Of a stretch of 64,000 nt of DNA, positions 47,875 to 58,900 are shown one piece after another. Below the pieces are notes generated by a model, which did not search any database, was not told the DNA's origin, and saw nothing but the letters and a program-made list of their open reading frames with translations. A program made the position numbers and the translations under genes. The number at the start of each line of letters is the position of its first letter. The stretch's first letter is position 1. Source of the DNA: Lachnospiraceae bacterium (GTDB lineage Bacteria > Bacillota > Clostridia > Lachnospirales > Lachnospiraceae); contig JAETTM010000005.1 in NCBI GenBank assembly GCA_021769135.1, forward strand, positions 1-64,000, given 5' to 3'.

Positions 47875-48486
47875 ATGAACGAGAAATTTTTTGATTTAAA
47901 AACAGAGAAACAGGACAGGATGATTAACGCAGCCCTGAAAATATTCGCGAAAAACGGGTATCGGCATGCCAGCACTGACGATATAGTGGCGGAGGCCGGA
48001 ATCAGCAAAGGGCTGCTGTTCCATTATTTTGAAAATAAGTTGGGGCTGTATACTTTTCTGTATGACTACAGCGTGCGTTTTATGGTATTGGAATTGTCCG
48101 GCTGTGGGGCGGGGGAGGACGATTTCTTCGAACTGTTCAAGCGGCGGGAAGCGGCGAAGATGCAGGTGTTGAAAAAATATCCCTATATGCAGCTTTTCCT
48201 TGACAGCGTTCGTTTCGAAGATGTGGCGGAGGCGTTATATGCCACGGAAGAAAAGAAAAATGTGCTTCCGGAGACGCTGGAAGCAGTGATGAAGAGAGCG
48301 GATGTATCCCGGTTTAAACCTGAGGTTAAACCGGAAAAATTAAACCGGTTGATCGAGTATACTCTCCGTGGAATGATGGAAGACGGATTCCTGGAAAATT
48401 CATTCCAGCCGGACATCATGTATGAGGAGATAAATTCTTACCTCCTCATGTTGAAAAAACTTACTTACCAGCAGCCGTTTCTTTAA
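47875..48486 (+). CDS. TetR/AcrR-family regulator
   Basis: KQDRMINAALKIFAKNGYRHASTDDIVAEAGISKGLLFHYFENKLGLYTFLYDY. Confidence 0.93.
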   Translation: MNEKFFDLKTEKQDRMINAALKIFAKNGYRHASTDDIVAEAGISKGLLFHYFENKLGLYTFLYDYSVRFMVLELSGCGAGEDDFFELFKRREAAKMQVLKKYPYMQLFLDSVRFEDVAEALYATEEKKNVLPETLEAVMKRADVSRFKPEVKPEKLNRLIEYTLRGMMEDGFLENSFQPDIMYEEINSYLLMLKKLTYQQPFL

Positions 48487-48491
48487 GGTTT

Positions 48492-49253
48492 CTATTTATT
48501 CATTTTATAAGGGTCATCAGCCGGATAGCCGCTGGCCAGCTTCTGCATCCCCCTTTGGACGGCATCTTTGGAATTTTTCCAGTCGGCATTCTGATTGCGG
48601 TAATCGAATTTTTCTACGAGCCAGGAGACGTCGTCGGAGAGACGCTGCATATTTTCTTCCATCAGTTCGAACATCAGCGGATAAAATTCCGCCTTTTCCT
48701 TGTCGTTCAGCCTTGATTCTGCGGCTTCGCATAAATCCCCGAAATGGGGGAGGCAGAAGCCCTTGCCGGATTTTATTTTCTTGCGGAAATCTTCGTCTTT
48801 TTTATACATAACGAAAAAAGTGTCCAGATAGCGGGCATAAGTGTCGGCAAAGCGGCGGCAGATATAGCAGGATTTTTCCTGTTCTTTCGCCCAAAGGCCG
48901 ATGGGGTTTGGCTGGGCGGCGCTCTTTTTGAACTTGCCCATAAGGGGCGTTTTCTGGGGTGAGAAAGCCTTGAACTGGGCTTTCATTTCCCGGTTCATGT
49001 GCTCGAAATGGGTTTTCAGGATCCAGCCATTGCCCAAGGTATTGCCATAGTCGAACATTTTTTTGAAATGATTCCTGCAAAATCCGGTTTTGTCGGTGGC
49101 TTCCCGCACATCGCTTTCCATGTAAGAAGAGCCGGAACCCAGCACAAAATCCAGCAAATCCTGTTCCACATTTCGTTCAATAAAGCAGAAAGGGCATTCG
49201 TCATTAGCATTTATGGCATCGTTTAATGGAATCGTGTATAATTTTTCTTTCAT
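48492..49253 (-). CDS. DUF6062-like cysteine-containing protein
   Basis: CPFCFIERNVEQDLLDFVLGSGSSYMESDVREATDKTGFCRNHFKKMFDYGN; CYICRR; GFCLPHF. Confidence 0.75.
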   Translation of the reverse strand: MKEKLYTIPLNDAINANDECPFCFIERNVEQDLLDFVLGSGSSYMESDVREATDKTGFCRNHFKKMFDYGNTLGNGWILKTHFEHMNREMKAQFKAFSPQKTPLMGKFKKSAAQPNPIGLWAKEQEKSCYICRRFADTYARYLDTFFVMYKKDEDFRKKIKSGKGFCLPHFGDLCEAAESRLNDKEKAEFYPLMFELMEENMQRLSDDVSWLVEKFDYRNQNADWKNSKDAVQRGMQKLASGYPADDPYKMNK

Positions 49254-49558
49254 AATGATAATCCTCCGAAGGCGGCCGCTGGGCCAATATTCAGCAAGTT
49301 TACTGGTTTCGCGTTTACCTACTGCTATTATACATGAAAGGAAAGAAGGAATAAATGGGTAATATGAGATTCGGGAAAAAATTTGCGGTAATTCGGCTTT
49401 CAATGTCATTTAGTCAACACCTTAGCCAGCTGCGGGAATGATAAAATCCTCTGTGCAGATGCCCGGTTCTGGTATATAATAAAGATGTGATAGCCCAGAC
49501 ATTTGATTGTTCTGCGGAAATATCCAAAAAGAGATTCTGCTGGAAAAGGAGAGGGTTT

Positions 49559-50476
49559 ATGGGTAAATTTTTAGTGGCCGGTATTGTGCAAAGGGAAACA
49601 ATTGTGAAAGTGGATAAGATTCCCATAGAGTATGCGCACGTTACCGGGAAACCGGATACTATTTTCAACAGCACGGGAGGGGATGCCTATAATGAATCTT
49701 TGGCATTAAAATGGCTGGGGAATTCTGTGGATTTGCTGACTATGGTAGGGAACGGGGAAAGCATGGAGCTTATTAATCCGCCGGGGTGCGAGGTAAAGCT
49801 GGTGACGGATTACGTCCTTCCTAAGCTGGAATGTACGCCTACTGCGGTAGTCCTGTATGACGAGAGCCGGAAGCAGCAGATTTTTGAGGATATAAAGGAT
49901 ATCAGGGATGTGGAGTATGACTTGAATCTGTTTCGGGAGAGGGCGGCAAGGGCGGAAATGCTGGCGGTATCCAATGCCAATTTCTGCCGTCCTCTGATGT
50001 CCATAGGGAAAGAAATGCGGAAGCCGGTGGCGGTGAATATAAGGGAGTACCGGGAAGAAAAGGTCTGCTATAACGAAGATTTCCTGAAAGGGGCGGACAT
50101 CATTTATATCAGCGATGACAGCCTGCGGGCAGAGCCTTACGATTTCGTGAAGGGGCTGGCGGTGAAATACCGGCCGGAAATTATCCTTTTAGGGCAGGGG
50201 GCCGCCGGCCTGATTTTATATGATAAAAATAAAAATATCATTGCCCACTACGATACGGTGAAAACCCATAAGACGGTCAACACGGTAGGGGCCGGGAACG
50301 CGTTGTTTTCCTGTTTCCTCCATTTTTATAATAAGACGAAGGACTCTGTGTTTGCGGTGAAAAACGCGCTGCTGTTCGCCTCCTTTAAAATCGGTTTTAC
50401 GGGAACTTCCAGCGGCTTTATGACGGAGGAGGAGATTGGCCGTTGGAGGAACCTGATATGGAGGGACGGGAGATAG
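49559..50476 (+). CDS. PfkB-family carbohydrate kinase
   Basis: GKFLVAGIVQRETIVKVDKIPIEYAHVTGKPDTIFNSTGGDAYNES; TVGAGNALFSCFLH. Confidence 0.85.
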   Translation: MGKFLVAGIVQRETIVKVDKIPIEYAHVTGKPDTIFNSTGGDAYNESLALKWLGNSVDLLTMVGNGESMELINPPGCEVKLVTDYVLPKLECTPTAVVLYDESRKQQIFEDIKDIRDVEYDLNLFRERAARAEMLAVSNANFCRPLMSIGKEMRKPVAVNIREYREEKVCYNEDFLKGADIIYISDDSLRAEPYDFVKGLAVKYRPEIILLGQGAAGLILYDKNKNIIAHYDTVKTHKTVNTVGAGNALFSCFLHFYNKTKDSVFAVKNALLFASFKIGFTGTSSGFMTEEEIGRWRNLIWRDGR

Positions 50477-50625
50477 GCTTCCATGTTTGGGGCTAAAACA
50501 AGATTTCCGTGTTTTGGATGAAAATCACCTTGACGGGGTTTCCCTGTTTATAATAAGATAGAAAGGACAGCATTCACGCTGGTGCCTGAACTTTAGCGGC
50601 GTCAGCCATATGGAGGGATATAGCA

Positions 50626-52005
50626 ATGAGTAAAAATAACCAAAAGGCCGCTGCCGCTGTTATTGGCGAGGAAGGTATTTTCGATGCCAGACAGCTGGGA
50701 GTGCCTAAAATGCTGATTCTGGGGATTCAGCATATGTTCGCGATGTTCGGGGCTACGGTGCTTGTTCCGGCATTGACCGGGCTTAGCGTTTCTACGACAC
50801 TGTTGTTTGCCGGTCTGGGAACGCTGCTGTTCCATTTCCTGGCAAAAGGGAGGGTTCCTGCTTTTTTGGGTTCGTCTTTCGCATATCTTGCGGGATATTG
50901 GGCAATTGCCCCTAATGGTGAGACGGAACTTCTTCCTTACGCATGCTTTGGAGTTGCCTGTTCAGGGCTGTTATATTTGATTTTGTCGGCATTGATTAAG
51001 GCTTTCGGTACAGGAAGGGTTATGAAATATTTTCCCCCGATTGTGACCGGGCCTATTATCATAGCGATTGGGCTGAACCTTTCCCAGTCCGCAATCAATA
51101 ATTGCGAAGCGAACTGGTGGATTGCTCTGGTGGCGATTGCAATTGTGGTGGTATGTAATATATGGGGAAAAGGCATGATAAAAATTGTGCCGATTATTCT
51201 CGGGGTGGTGGGTTCCTATTTGGTGGCCGCACTTACGGGAAATGTGGATTTTACGCCGGTAAGGGAGGCGGCCTGGATCGGGCTTCCTTTTGCCTGGGAG
51301 AAAACTGTATTTGCGGTTTTCCAAAAGCCTGATGTTTCGCTGCTTGTCACATCCGTGATAACGATTATGCCGATTGCCCTTGCGACTATGGTAGAGCATA
51401 TTGGCGATATGTCTGCAATTTCCTCCACAGTAGGGAAAAATTATATAAAGGATCCCGGACTGCACCGGACGCTTTGCGGGGATGGCGTGGCAACGATTCT
51501 CGCTTCCTTATTCGGGGCTCCGGCCAATACGACTTATGGGGAGAACACGGGAGTCCTTTCGCTGACGAAAGTATATGACCCTAGGGTAATCCGCATTGCT
51601 GCAGGGTTTGCCATTCTGTTTTCCTTTTCCCCGAAGGTGGCGGCGGTAATTTCCGTTATGCCTACGGCAACCCTTGGCGGCGTTTCCTTAGTGCTTTACG
51701 GTATGATATCTGCCGTTGGAGTGCGCAATGTGGTGGAAAATCAGGTGGATTTTTCTAAGAGCAGGAACGTTATTATCGCCGCGCTGATTCTTGTTCTTTC
51801 AATAGGGATTAATTTCAGCAATGACGGGGCGGTGGCGTTCAGGATAGGCAGCGTTGCCATTAATCTGTCCGGCCTTGCGGTAGGGGCTTTGACTGGAATC
51901 GTTTTAAATGCAATCCTGCCGGGGAAAGATTATACTTTCGATGAGGACGTGCCTTCGGATACATGTGTGGATATGAGCGGCGTGAGGAAAACCGTGAAAA
52001 GGTAA
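50626..52005 (+). CDS. uracil/xanthine permease (NCS2 family)
   Basis: LGVPKMLILGIQHMFAMFGATVLVPALTGLSVSTTLLFAG; GAPANTTYGENTGVL. Confidence 0.94.
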   Translation: MSKNNQKAAAAVIGEEGIFDARQLGVPKMLILGIQHMFAMFGATVLVPALTGLSVSTTLLFAGLGTLLFHFLAKGRVPAFLGSSFAYLAGYWAIAPNGETELLPYACFGVACSGLLYLILSALIKAFGTGRVMKYFPPIVTGPIIIAIGLNLSQSAINNCEANWWIALVAIAIVVVCNIWGKGMIKIVPIILGVVGSYLVAALTGNVDFTPVREAAWIGLPFAWEKTVFAVFQKPDVSLLVTSVITIMPIALATMVEHIGDMSAISSTVGKNYIKDPGLHRTLCGDGVATILASLFGAPANTTYGENTGVLSLTKVYDPRVIRIAAGFAILFSFSPKVAAVISVMPTATLGGVSLVLYGMISAVGVRNVVENQVDFSKSRNVIIAALILVLSIGINFSNDGAVAFRIGSVAINLSGLAVGALTGIVLNAILPGKDYTFDEDVPSDTCVDMSGVRKTVKR

Positions 52006-52067
52006 AGATAAAGAAATGGAGATAAGGAATTGAAATGAAACCTTAATCGGAAAGGAAGGTGTAGTAA

Positions 52068-53483
52068 ATGATTAAATTTGGTACCGGAGGTTGGAGGGCG
52101 ATTATCGGGGATGAATTTACGAAGGCAAATATCCAGCTGCTGTCCAAAGCTTTATGCAACAAGATGAAAGCGGAGGGGAAAGCCGATAAGGGGATCGTAA
52201 TCGGCTACGACAGAAGGTTCCTGGCCAAGGAAGCGATGCAGTGGGCAGGGGAAGTGTTTGCGGCGGAAGGGGTTACCGCTTATTTGATTAACAAATCTTC
52301 ACCGACTCCTTTAATTATGTTTTATGTGATGAAGCATGAGTTCCCTTATGGGATGATGGTGACGGCCAGCCATAATCCGGCTATTTATAACGGGATTAAA
52401 GTCTTTACCGCAGGCGGCAGGGATGCGGATGAAAGGCAGACGGAAGATATAGAACGGTATTTGGCAAATACGGAAGCGGGATCCGTCAAAGGGATGGAGT
52501 ATGAAAAGGCGCTGGATTCCGGCCTGATTAAGGAAATTTATCCGTTGAACGAGTATTTGGACAATATCATATCCGCAGTGAATATGGATGCCATAAGGGA
52601 GAAAGGGCTAAAAGTAGTGCTGGATCCTTTGTATGGGGTTAGCGAAACGTCCCTGGCAACGATATTACATACGGCCAGATGCGAGCTGACTGTGATTCAC
52701 GACAGGCATGATACGCTTTTTGGCGGTAAACTGCCCGCTCCTAACGCGGCCACCCTCCGCCCCCTCCAGAATGCGGTAATCGATTATAAGGCGGATATCG
52801 GTATCGCTACGGACGGGGATGCGGATAGGATTGGCATAATCGACGATACGGGGCGTTTCCTGCACCCCAATGATATTTTGGTATTGCTTTACTATTATCT
52901 GGTGAAATATAAAGGATGGAAAGGCCCGGTAGTGCGGAATATCGCCACGACCCATATGCTGGATAAAGTGGCGGACAAGTTCGGGCAGAAGTGCTACGAA
53001 GTTCCGGTAGGGTTTAAACATATTTCTGCGAAGATGAATGAGACCGGGGCGATTATCGGCGGCGAGTCATCGGGAGGGCTGACGGTGCTCGGGCATATTA
53101 ACGGGAAGGACGGCATTTATGCAGCGGCGCTTTTAGTGGAAATGATTGCCGTGACAGGAAAGAAATTATCCCGGATTTACAGGGAGATTGAAGAAGAATG
53201 CGGCTCTATTTTCATGGAGGAAAGGGATTACAAATTTAATCGGGAAAAGAAGGATGAGATGCACAAGCTGCTCATGGAAGAGAAGAAGCTGCCGGAGCTT
53301 CCCTACGAAATCGACAGGGTTTCCTATTTGGACGGCAGCAAGGTATACTTTAAAAACGGCGGCTGGGTGATTGGAAGATTTTCCGGAACAGAACCTCTTA
53401 TCCGTATATTCTGCGAAATGCCGGAACTAAGCATGGCAAAGCAGGTTTGCGATATTTATGAAGATTTTTTGGGGTTAAAATAG
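52068..53483 (+). CDS. phosphoglucomutase/phosphomannomutase-family protein
   Basis: FGTGGWRAIIGDEFT; MMVTASHNPAIYNGIKVF; GIATDGDADRIGIID. Confidence 0.93.
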   Translation: MIKFGTGGWRAIIGDEFTKANIQLLSKALCNKMKAEGKADKGIVIGYDRRFLAKEAMQWAGEVFAAEGVTAYLINKSSPTPLIMFYVMKHEFPYGMMVTASHNPAIYNGIKVFTAGGRDADERQTEDIERYLANTEAGSVKGMEYEKALDSGLIKEIYPLNEYLDNIISAVNMDAIREKGLKVVLDPLYGVSETSLATILHTARCELTVIHDRHDTLFGGKLPAPNAATLRPLQNAVIDYKADIGIATDGDADRIGIIDDTGRFLHPNDILVLLYYYLVKYKGWKGPVVRNIATTHMLDKVADKFGQKCYEVPVGFKHISAKMNETGAIIGGESSGGLTVLGHINGKDGIYAAALLVEMIAVTGKKLSRIYREIEEECGSIFMEERDYKFNREKKDEMHKLLMEEKKLPELPYEIDRVSYLDGSKVYFKNGGWVIGRFSGTEPLIRIFCEMPELSMAKQVCDIYEDFLGLK

Positions 53484-53611
53484 GGAAAAACAGAAAAAGT
53501 ATTGACATATTCTTCAATATGGTGAAAACTATAGATAAAGGCCATAAGGTTCCTTTGCCAGCATATCGACGGCAGGGCATATGGCTAATAAGAGAAAATG
53601 AGGATGAGTAG

Positions 53612-54979
53612 ATGGCATTTGGAAAGAAAAAAACGGTACTTATGAAAGCAGTTTCGGAGATGAAGGATGCGGATTACTCTCAGATACCGGAACTAGGGGG
53701 AATGTATAAAAGATTATCCAGCGGGAGAAAGCAGTTTACGGAAGTACTGGATAAGAACATTAAAGCGGTGATGTTGATTAGTTCCCTCGATTTGACAATG
53801 CAGCATCATACGGAACAGATTATGGAGATATCCCACAGCGTGGCGGCAGCTACGGAAGCTATTTTCGGTGCGGTGGATAACTCATCGTTTGCTGACGGAA
53901 GGGCGAATAACCAGCAGGAGGAGCTGACGAATACGATTATTCACGTTTCGGAAGAGATGAGCGAGGTATATAAGAAAATAGAAGTGGGGCAGGATGAGTT
54001 GACAGCGATTAAAGAACTGTCCCGACAGACCATTGAGATTTCCCAGGAAATGCAGAGGGATATGAATGAGCTGTTCGAAGTGATTAACCAGATGAATGAA
54101 GTGATTGCAGGGATAGACGCTATATCGATGCAGACGAACCTGTTGGCGTTGAACGCTTCCATTGAGGCCGCCCGGGCTGGGGAAGCGGGTAAAGGCTTTG
54201 CAATTGTGGCGGATGAAATACGCGGGCTGGCAGAGCAGACCCAGAGGCTGACGGGAGATATGGGAAATTTTGTGGAGGGCATTAAAGATGCATCCCAGAA
54301 GAGCACGAGGAGCGCTACGAGTACCATTGAGGCTTTGGGCGATATGACGGAGAAAATTGAGAATGTGTGGGAGATAAACAATGAAAATAAATCCCATGTA
54401 TCCAAGGTGGACGAATCTATCAGCTCCCTTGCGGCAGTCAGCGAAGAAATCAGCAGTTCTATGGCTGAAATGGAAAATCAGCTGAAAAGCAACACGGTAG
54501 TGATGCGGGATGTAAGCAATCAGCTGAAAAAAGCGGTGGAACCGGTGGAAGAGATAGAACAGACGCTGGATAACGCGGTAAAACAGATGGGGGATATGAC
54601 AGAAGATGCTTTCTACCATTTGGAGAACCAGGAATTTTCCAAGTATTTGAGCAATGCTATTAATGCGCATAGGTTATGGCTTGGCAATCTGAAGAAGATG
54701 GTTGACAACAGGGCGATTGTGCCGTTGCAGCTAAATTCTTCCAAGTGCGGCTTTGGGCACTTCTATTATGCCATGACACCCAAAATACCGGGAGTGAAGC
54801 CTGTTTGGGATGCTTTAGGCCCTAAACATCAGCAGTTCCATCAATATGGAGGTGCGGTTATGGATGCCTTGCGAGATGATGACTATGCAAAGGCTGAAAG
54901 CATATATCGGGAAGCGGAAGCTTATTCAAGGGAATTGATTAAAGATATGGAGACTATTATACAGCTTTCCAGGGCTTAA
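53612..54979 (+). CDS. soluble methyl-accepting chemotaxis protein with C-terminal CZB domain
   Basis: [44 protein letters not shown]-terminal [15 protein letters not shown]...[13 protein letters not shown]...[11 protein letters not shown]; no TM segment. Confidence 0.92.
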   Translation: MAFGKKKTVLMKAVSEMKDADYSQIPELGGMYKRLSSGRKQFTEVLDKNIKAVMLISSLDLTMQHHTEQIMEISHSVAAATEAIFGAVDNSSFADGRANNQQEELTNTIIHVSEEMSEVYKKIEVGQDELTAIKELSRQTIEISQEMQRDMNELFEVINQMNEVIAGIDAISMQTNLLALNASIEAARAGEAGKGFAIVADEIRGLAEQTQRLTGDMGNFVEGIKDASQKSTRSATSTIEALGDMTEKIENVWEINNENKSHVSKVDESISSLAAVSEEISSSMAEMENQLKSNTVVMRDVSNQLKKAVEPVEEIEQTLDNAVKQMGDMTEDAFYHLENQEFSKYLSNAINAHRLWLGNLKKMVDNRAIVPLQLNSSKCGFGHFYYAMTPKIPGVKPVWDALGPKHQQFHQYGGAVMDALRDDDYAKAESIYREAEAYSRELIKDMETIIQLSRA

Positions 54980-55012
54980 GAAGAGATGAAGTATAAATAA
55001 AGTATGGCGGAC

Positions 55013-55044
55013 GTAACAGTTCAGCCGAAAGGCTGAACTGTTAC
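55013..55044. mobile_element. palindromic miniature element, copy F (32 bp) with exact 8-bp flanking repeat TGGCGGAC
   Basis: GTAACAGTTCAGCC-GAAA-GGCTGAACTGTTAC; TGGCGGAC at 55005-55012 and 55045-55052. Confidence 0.88.
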
Positions 55045-55046
55045 TG

Positions 55047-55076
55047 GCGGACAGCGGGTTTCGTTGTCCGCTTTTT
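55047..55076 (+). terminator. intrinsic terminator of the chemoreceptor gene
   Basis: GCGGACA...TGTCCGC followed by TTTTT. Confidence 0.8.
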
Positions 55077-55104
55077 ACCTTGTGGGAAACGGCGGCGGAA
55101 ATTG

Positions 55105-55908
55105 ATGAAAGTGAATGAAGATAGGAAAGGCTTATTGAAGGGTATTGAGTGTTTTGCCCTGGATATGGATGGAACGATATATTCGGGCGAGCGGTGGATA
55201 GACGGGGCTAAGGATTTCCTGGAAGCGATAGAGCGGCTGGGAAAAAGATATGTGTTTGTCACCAATAACTCTTCCAAAAGCCCGGAGGTTTATGTGGAGA
55301 AGCTGGAACGGATGGGGCTGGAAGCCGGGGTTGATAAAATCATCACTTCGGGCCAGGCGGCCATCGCTTTTTTGAAAAAGCATTATCCGGGCCAGCGGAT
55401 ATTTCTGTTAGGAAATGATTTGCTGAAGGCGGAGTTTGCGGACGAGGGGCTTTGCCTGGAAGAAGAAAGCCCGGATGTGGTAGTGACGGCCTTCGATACA
55501 ACGCTGGATTATAAGAAGATGTGTAAAGTATGCGATTTCGTGCGGAGAGGGCTGCCTTACATTGCCACTCATCCCGATTATAACTGCCCTACGGAGGACG
55601 GATTTATTCCGGATGCGGGGGCAATCCATGCTTTTATCCATGCCTCGACGGGCAGATATCCGGACAGGATTATCGGCAAGCCTAATGGGGATATTATTGA
55701 TTACCTTGTGGAAAGGACCGGTGCGGAGAGGGAGAAGATTGCTATGGTAGGGGACCGGCTCTATACGGATATTGCGGCGGGGAAGAAGAACGGGCTAAAG
55801 GGCGTGCTGGTGTTAAGCGGGGAAGCATCCATAAGGGATTTGGTGGAATCGGAGGTGCAGCCGGATTTGGCGTTTGCATCGGTGAAGGAAATGATCCCAT
55901 TCCTTTGA
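55105..55908 (+). CDS. HAD-IIA family hydrolase
   Basis: CFALDMDGTIYSGERWIDGA; VTNNSSKSPEVY; IGKPNGDIIDYL; MVGDRLYTDIAAG. Confidence 0.94.
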   Translation: MKVNEDRKGLLKGIECFALDMDGTIYSGERWIDGAKDFLEAIERLGKRYVFVTNNSSKSPEVYVEKLERMGLEAGVDKIITSGQAAIAFLKKHYPGQRIFLLGNDLLKAEFADEGLCLEEESPDVVVTAFDTTLDYKKMCKVCDFVRRGLPYIATHPDYNCPTEDGFIPDAGAIHAFIHASTGRYPDRIIGKPNGDIIDYLVERTGAEREKIAMVGDRLYTDIAAGKKNGLKGVLVLSGEASIRDLVESEVQPDLAFASVKEMIPFL

Positions 55909-55956
55909 GGATTCGGCCATCGAAGGCTCTGGCCGGGGAAAAAGTAGAAGAAAGGC

Positions 55957-58900
55957 ATGGATGTGGGTATGGAACTTAGATTTTATTTCGGGGCTTCGGG
56001 AGCCGGGAAAAGTACAAAACTGCATAATGAAATCGTAAGGCGTTCCATGGAAGAGCCGAAAACCAATTTTCTTGTAATCGTGCCCGACCAGTTCACGATG
56101 CAGACCCAGATGGATCTTGTAAAAGCCCATCCTAAGAAAGGGATTATGAATATCGATGTACTCAGCTTCGGCAGGCTTTCCCACAGGATATTGGAGGAAG
56201 TGGGCGGCGACGGGCGCACGGTATTGGACGATACGGGAAAGAGCCTGGTGCTTCGCAAGGTGGCGGAAAACATCAGTGAGGAGATGCCGGTAATCGGCGG
56301 AAATTTAGGTAAAATAGGGTATATCCATGAAGTTAAATCGGCGCTTTCCGAGTTTATGCAATATGGCATCGGCATAAAAGAGCTGGATGAACTGACGGAA
56401 TTTGCGAAAAAGAGGGGAGCGCTGTACCATAAGCTGAAGGATTTAGGGGTGCTTTACAGGAATTTCCTTCAATTTATCCAGGAAAAATATATTACTACGG
56501 AAGAGACTTTGGACATGCTTTGCCGTTTGCTTCCCCAGTCTGAGCTGGTAAGGAACAGCGTGGTGGCGTTCGATGGCTTTACCGGGTTCACGCCTGTTCA
56601 GAACCGGCTGATTCAGCGGATTATGTGCCTGGCAAAAGAGGTAATCGTAACGGCGGTGATGGAGGGCGGGGAGAAAAACCCCTATGCGCAAGGCGGGGAG
56701 CAGCAGCTTTTTTATTTAAGCAAAAAGACGGCATCGGATTTGATAAAGCTGGCGAAGGAGGAAAATGTTCCCCGGGGGAAGGATATTTTTATCCGTCCAA
56801 AGGAACTGCCCAGGTTTGCCGGGAACAGGGAAATGCAGCATTTGGAGAAATATTTGTTCCGTTATCCGGCGAAGCCTTACAACGGGGAAAACAAGGCGCT
56901 GCATTTGCTGGAAGCTTCTTCCCCAAGGGAAGAGGTGAGGCAGATTTGCATTAAAATACGGGAATTAACCCGTAAAGGGGATTATTGCTATCGTGATTTT
57001 GCGATTGTAGCGGGCAATCTGGAGACTTATGCCTCCCATGTGGAAGCGGAGGCGGAAAAATTCGGCATTCCGGTTTATATGGATTATACGAAGGGGATTC
57101 TTTTAAACCCCTTTATCGAATACATACGAAGCGCATGGAAGCTGGTAACGGATAATTTCACTTATGAATCGGTATTCCATTATTTGCGCAGCGGGCTGAC
57201 AGGGTTCGATAGGGAAGATACGGACAAGCTGGAAAACTATGTCATGGCCTGCGGCATCAGCGGAAAGAAGAAATGGTCTTCCCTTTTTACCGCTTTGCCG
57301 GGAGGGATGGAAGAGGAAGAACTGGCAGCCCTCAACGAAATGAGACAGAAGATGATGGAGCAGCTGTCGCCCCTGCTGGAGAAAGGGATGGAGACGGCCG
57401 GGGAGAAAATAAGGGCGTTGTACTATTTTATTACCCGGAACCAGGTGCAGGAAAAGCTTGCGGTTTATGAAAGGATGTTCGAAGGGGAAGGGGATATGTC
57501 CAGGGCGAGGGAGTACGGGCAGATTTACCGCCTGGTGATGGACCTTTTAGACCAGATAGAAAGCCTGCTGTCCGGGGAAAAGATGGGCAGGAAGGAGTTC
57601 GCCGATATTCTGGATGCCGGCTTTGGGGAGATTCAGGTAGGAACAATCCCCCAAAATGTGGACCGGGTGGTAACAGGGGATATCGAAAGGACGAGGTTGA
57701 GGGAAATCAAGGTTTTATTTTTTGTGGGCGTTAATGATGGGAATATTCCGAAAAACGCCGGAGGCGGAGGGATTATTTCCGATATTGACAGAGAGTTTCT
57801 GAAGGAATCCTCCTATGAACTGGCGCCGTCGCCCAGGCAGCAAATGTATATCCAGCGCCTCTACTTATATATGAACATGACCAAGCCTTCGGAGCAGCTA
57901 TATCTTTCTTACAGCAAAGTGAATAACGAAGGAAAAAGCGTGCGTCCGGCATATTTAATCGATACGATAAAGAAGCTGTTTCCGGAACTGTCGGTAGAAA
58001 GGCCGGAGCAGAGGGAATTTGAGGAACAGATAGAGTCAAAGCGGGCCGGGTTGGATTATTTTACCGGCCTGCTGCGGGAGTATGCGGCTGGAATGCTGAG
58101 CGGGGAGGAAGAGAAACGGTTTTTTACCCTGTATCACCTTTATCATGGGGATGAGGAATACCGGGAGGAAATGGAACGCCTGGTGGATGGGGCGTTTATC
58201 CGCTATAAAGGGAAGCCTTTGGGAAAAGAAATTGCCCATCTGCTGTATGGGCAGCAGCTGCTAAGCAGCGTCAGCCGTCTGGAAAAATATGCGTCCTGTG
58301 CCTATGCCCATTTCCTCCAATACGGCCTTTCCCTGAAGGAAAGGGAAGAATATGGATTTGAGGCGGTGGATATGGGGAATGTATTCCACGGAGTGCTGGA
58401 AAATTTCGCCGGGAAGCTGCAGGAAAGGGGCTATAGCTGGTTTGACTTTGAAGAGGAAGCCGGGGAACGGATACTAGATGAAACCATGGAAGAATATGCG
58501 GCGGCCTATGGGGAGACGGTCCTTTACAGCAGCGCGAGGAATGAATATGCTATCGAACGGATGAAGCGAATTTTGAAGAGGGCGGTCCATACCTTGCAGT
58601 ATCAGCTGAAAAAAGGAAGCTTTATCCCTGAAAATGTGGAGGTTTCCTTCACCCTGGCGGAGGATTTGGAATCGGTGAATATTGCCCTGTCAAAGGAAGA
58701 GAAGATGAAGCTGAGGGGCAGAATCGACCGCATCGATACCTATGAAAAGGACGGCAATGTATATGTGAAAATCATCGACTATAAGTCGGGGAACAAGAAA
58801 TTCCAGCTGGCGGCGCTGTATTACGGGCTGCAGCTGCAGCTGGTGGTATATATGAATGCGGCGGTGGAAATAGAGCGGCAGAGAAATCCGGGGAAAAAGG

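Noticed and set aside
50480-50626. Purine/PyrR-type riboswitch upstream of the uracil permease
   Set aside because: No recognisable purine riboswitch core or PyrR-binding loop in the ~150-nt leader; only ordinary promoter-like sequence.
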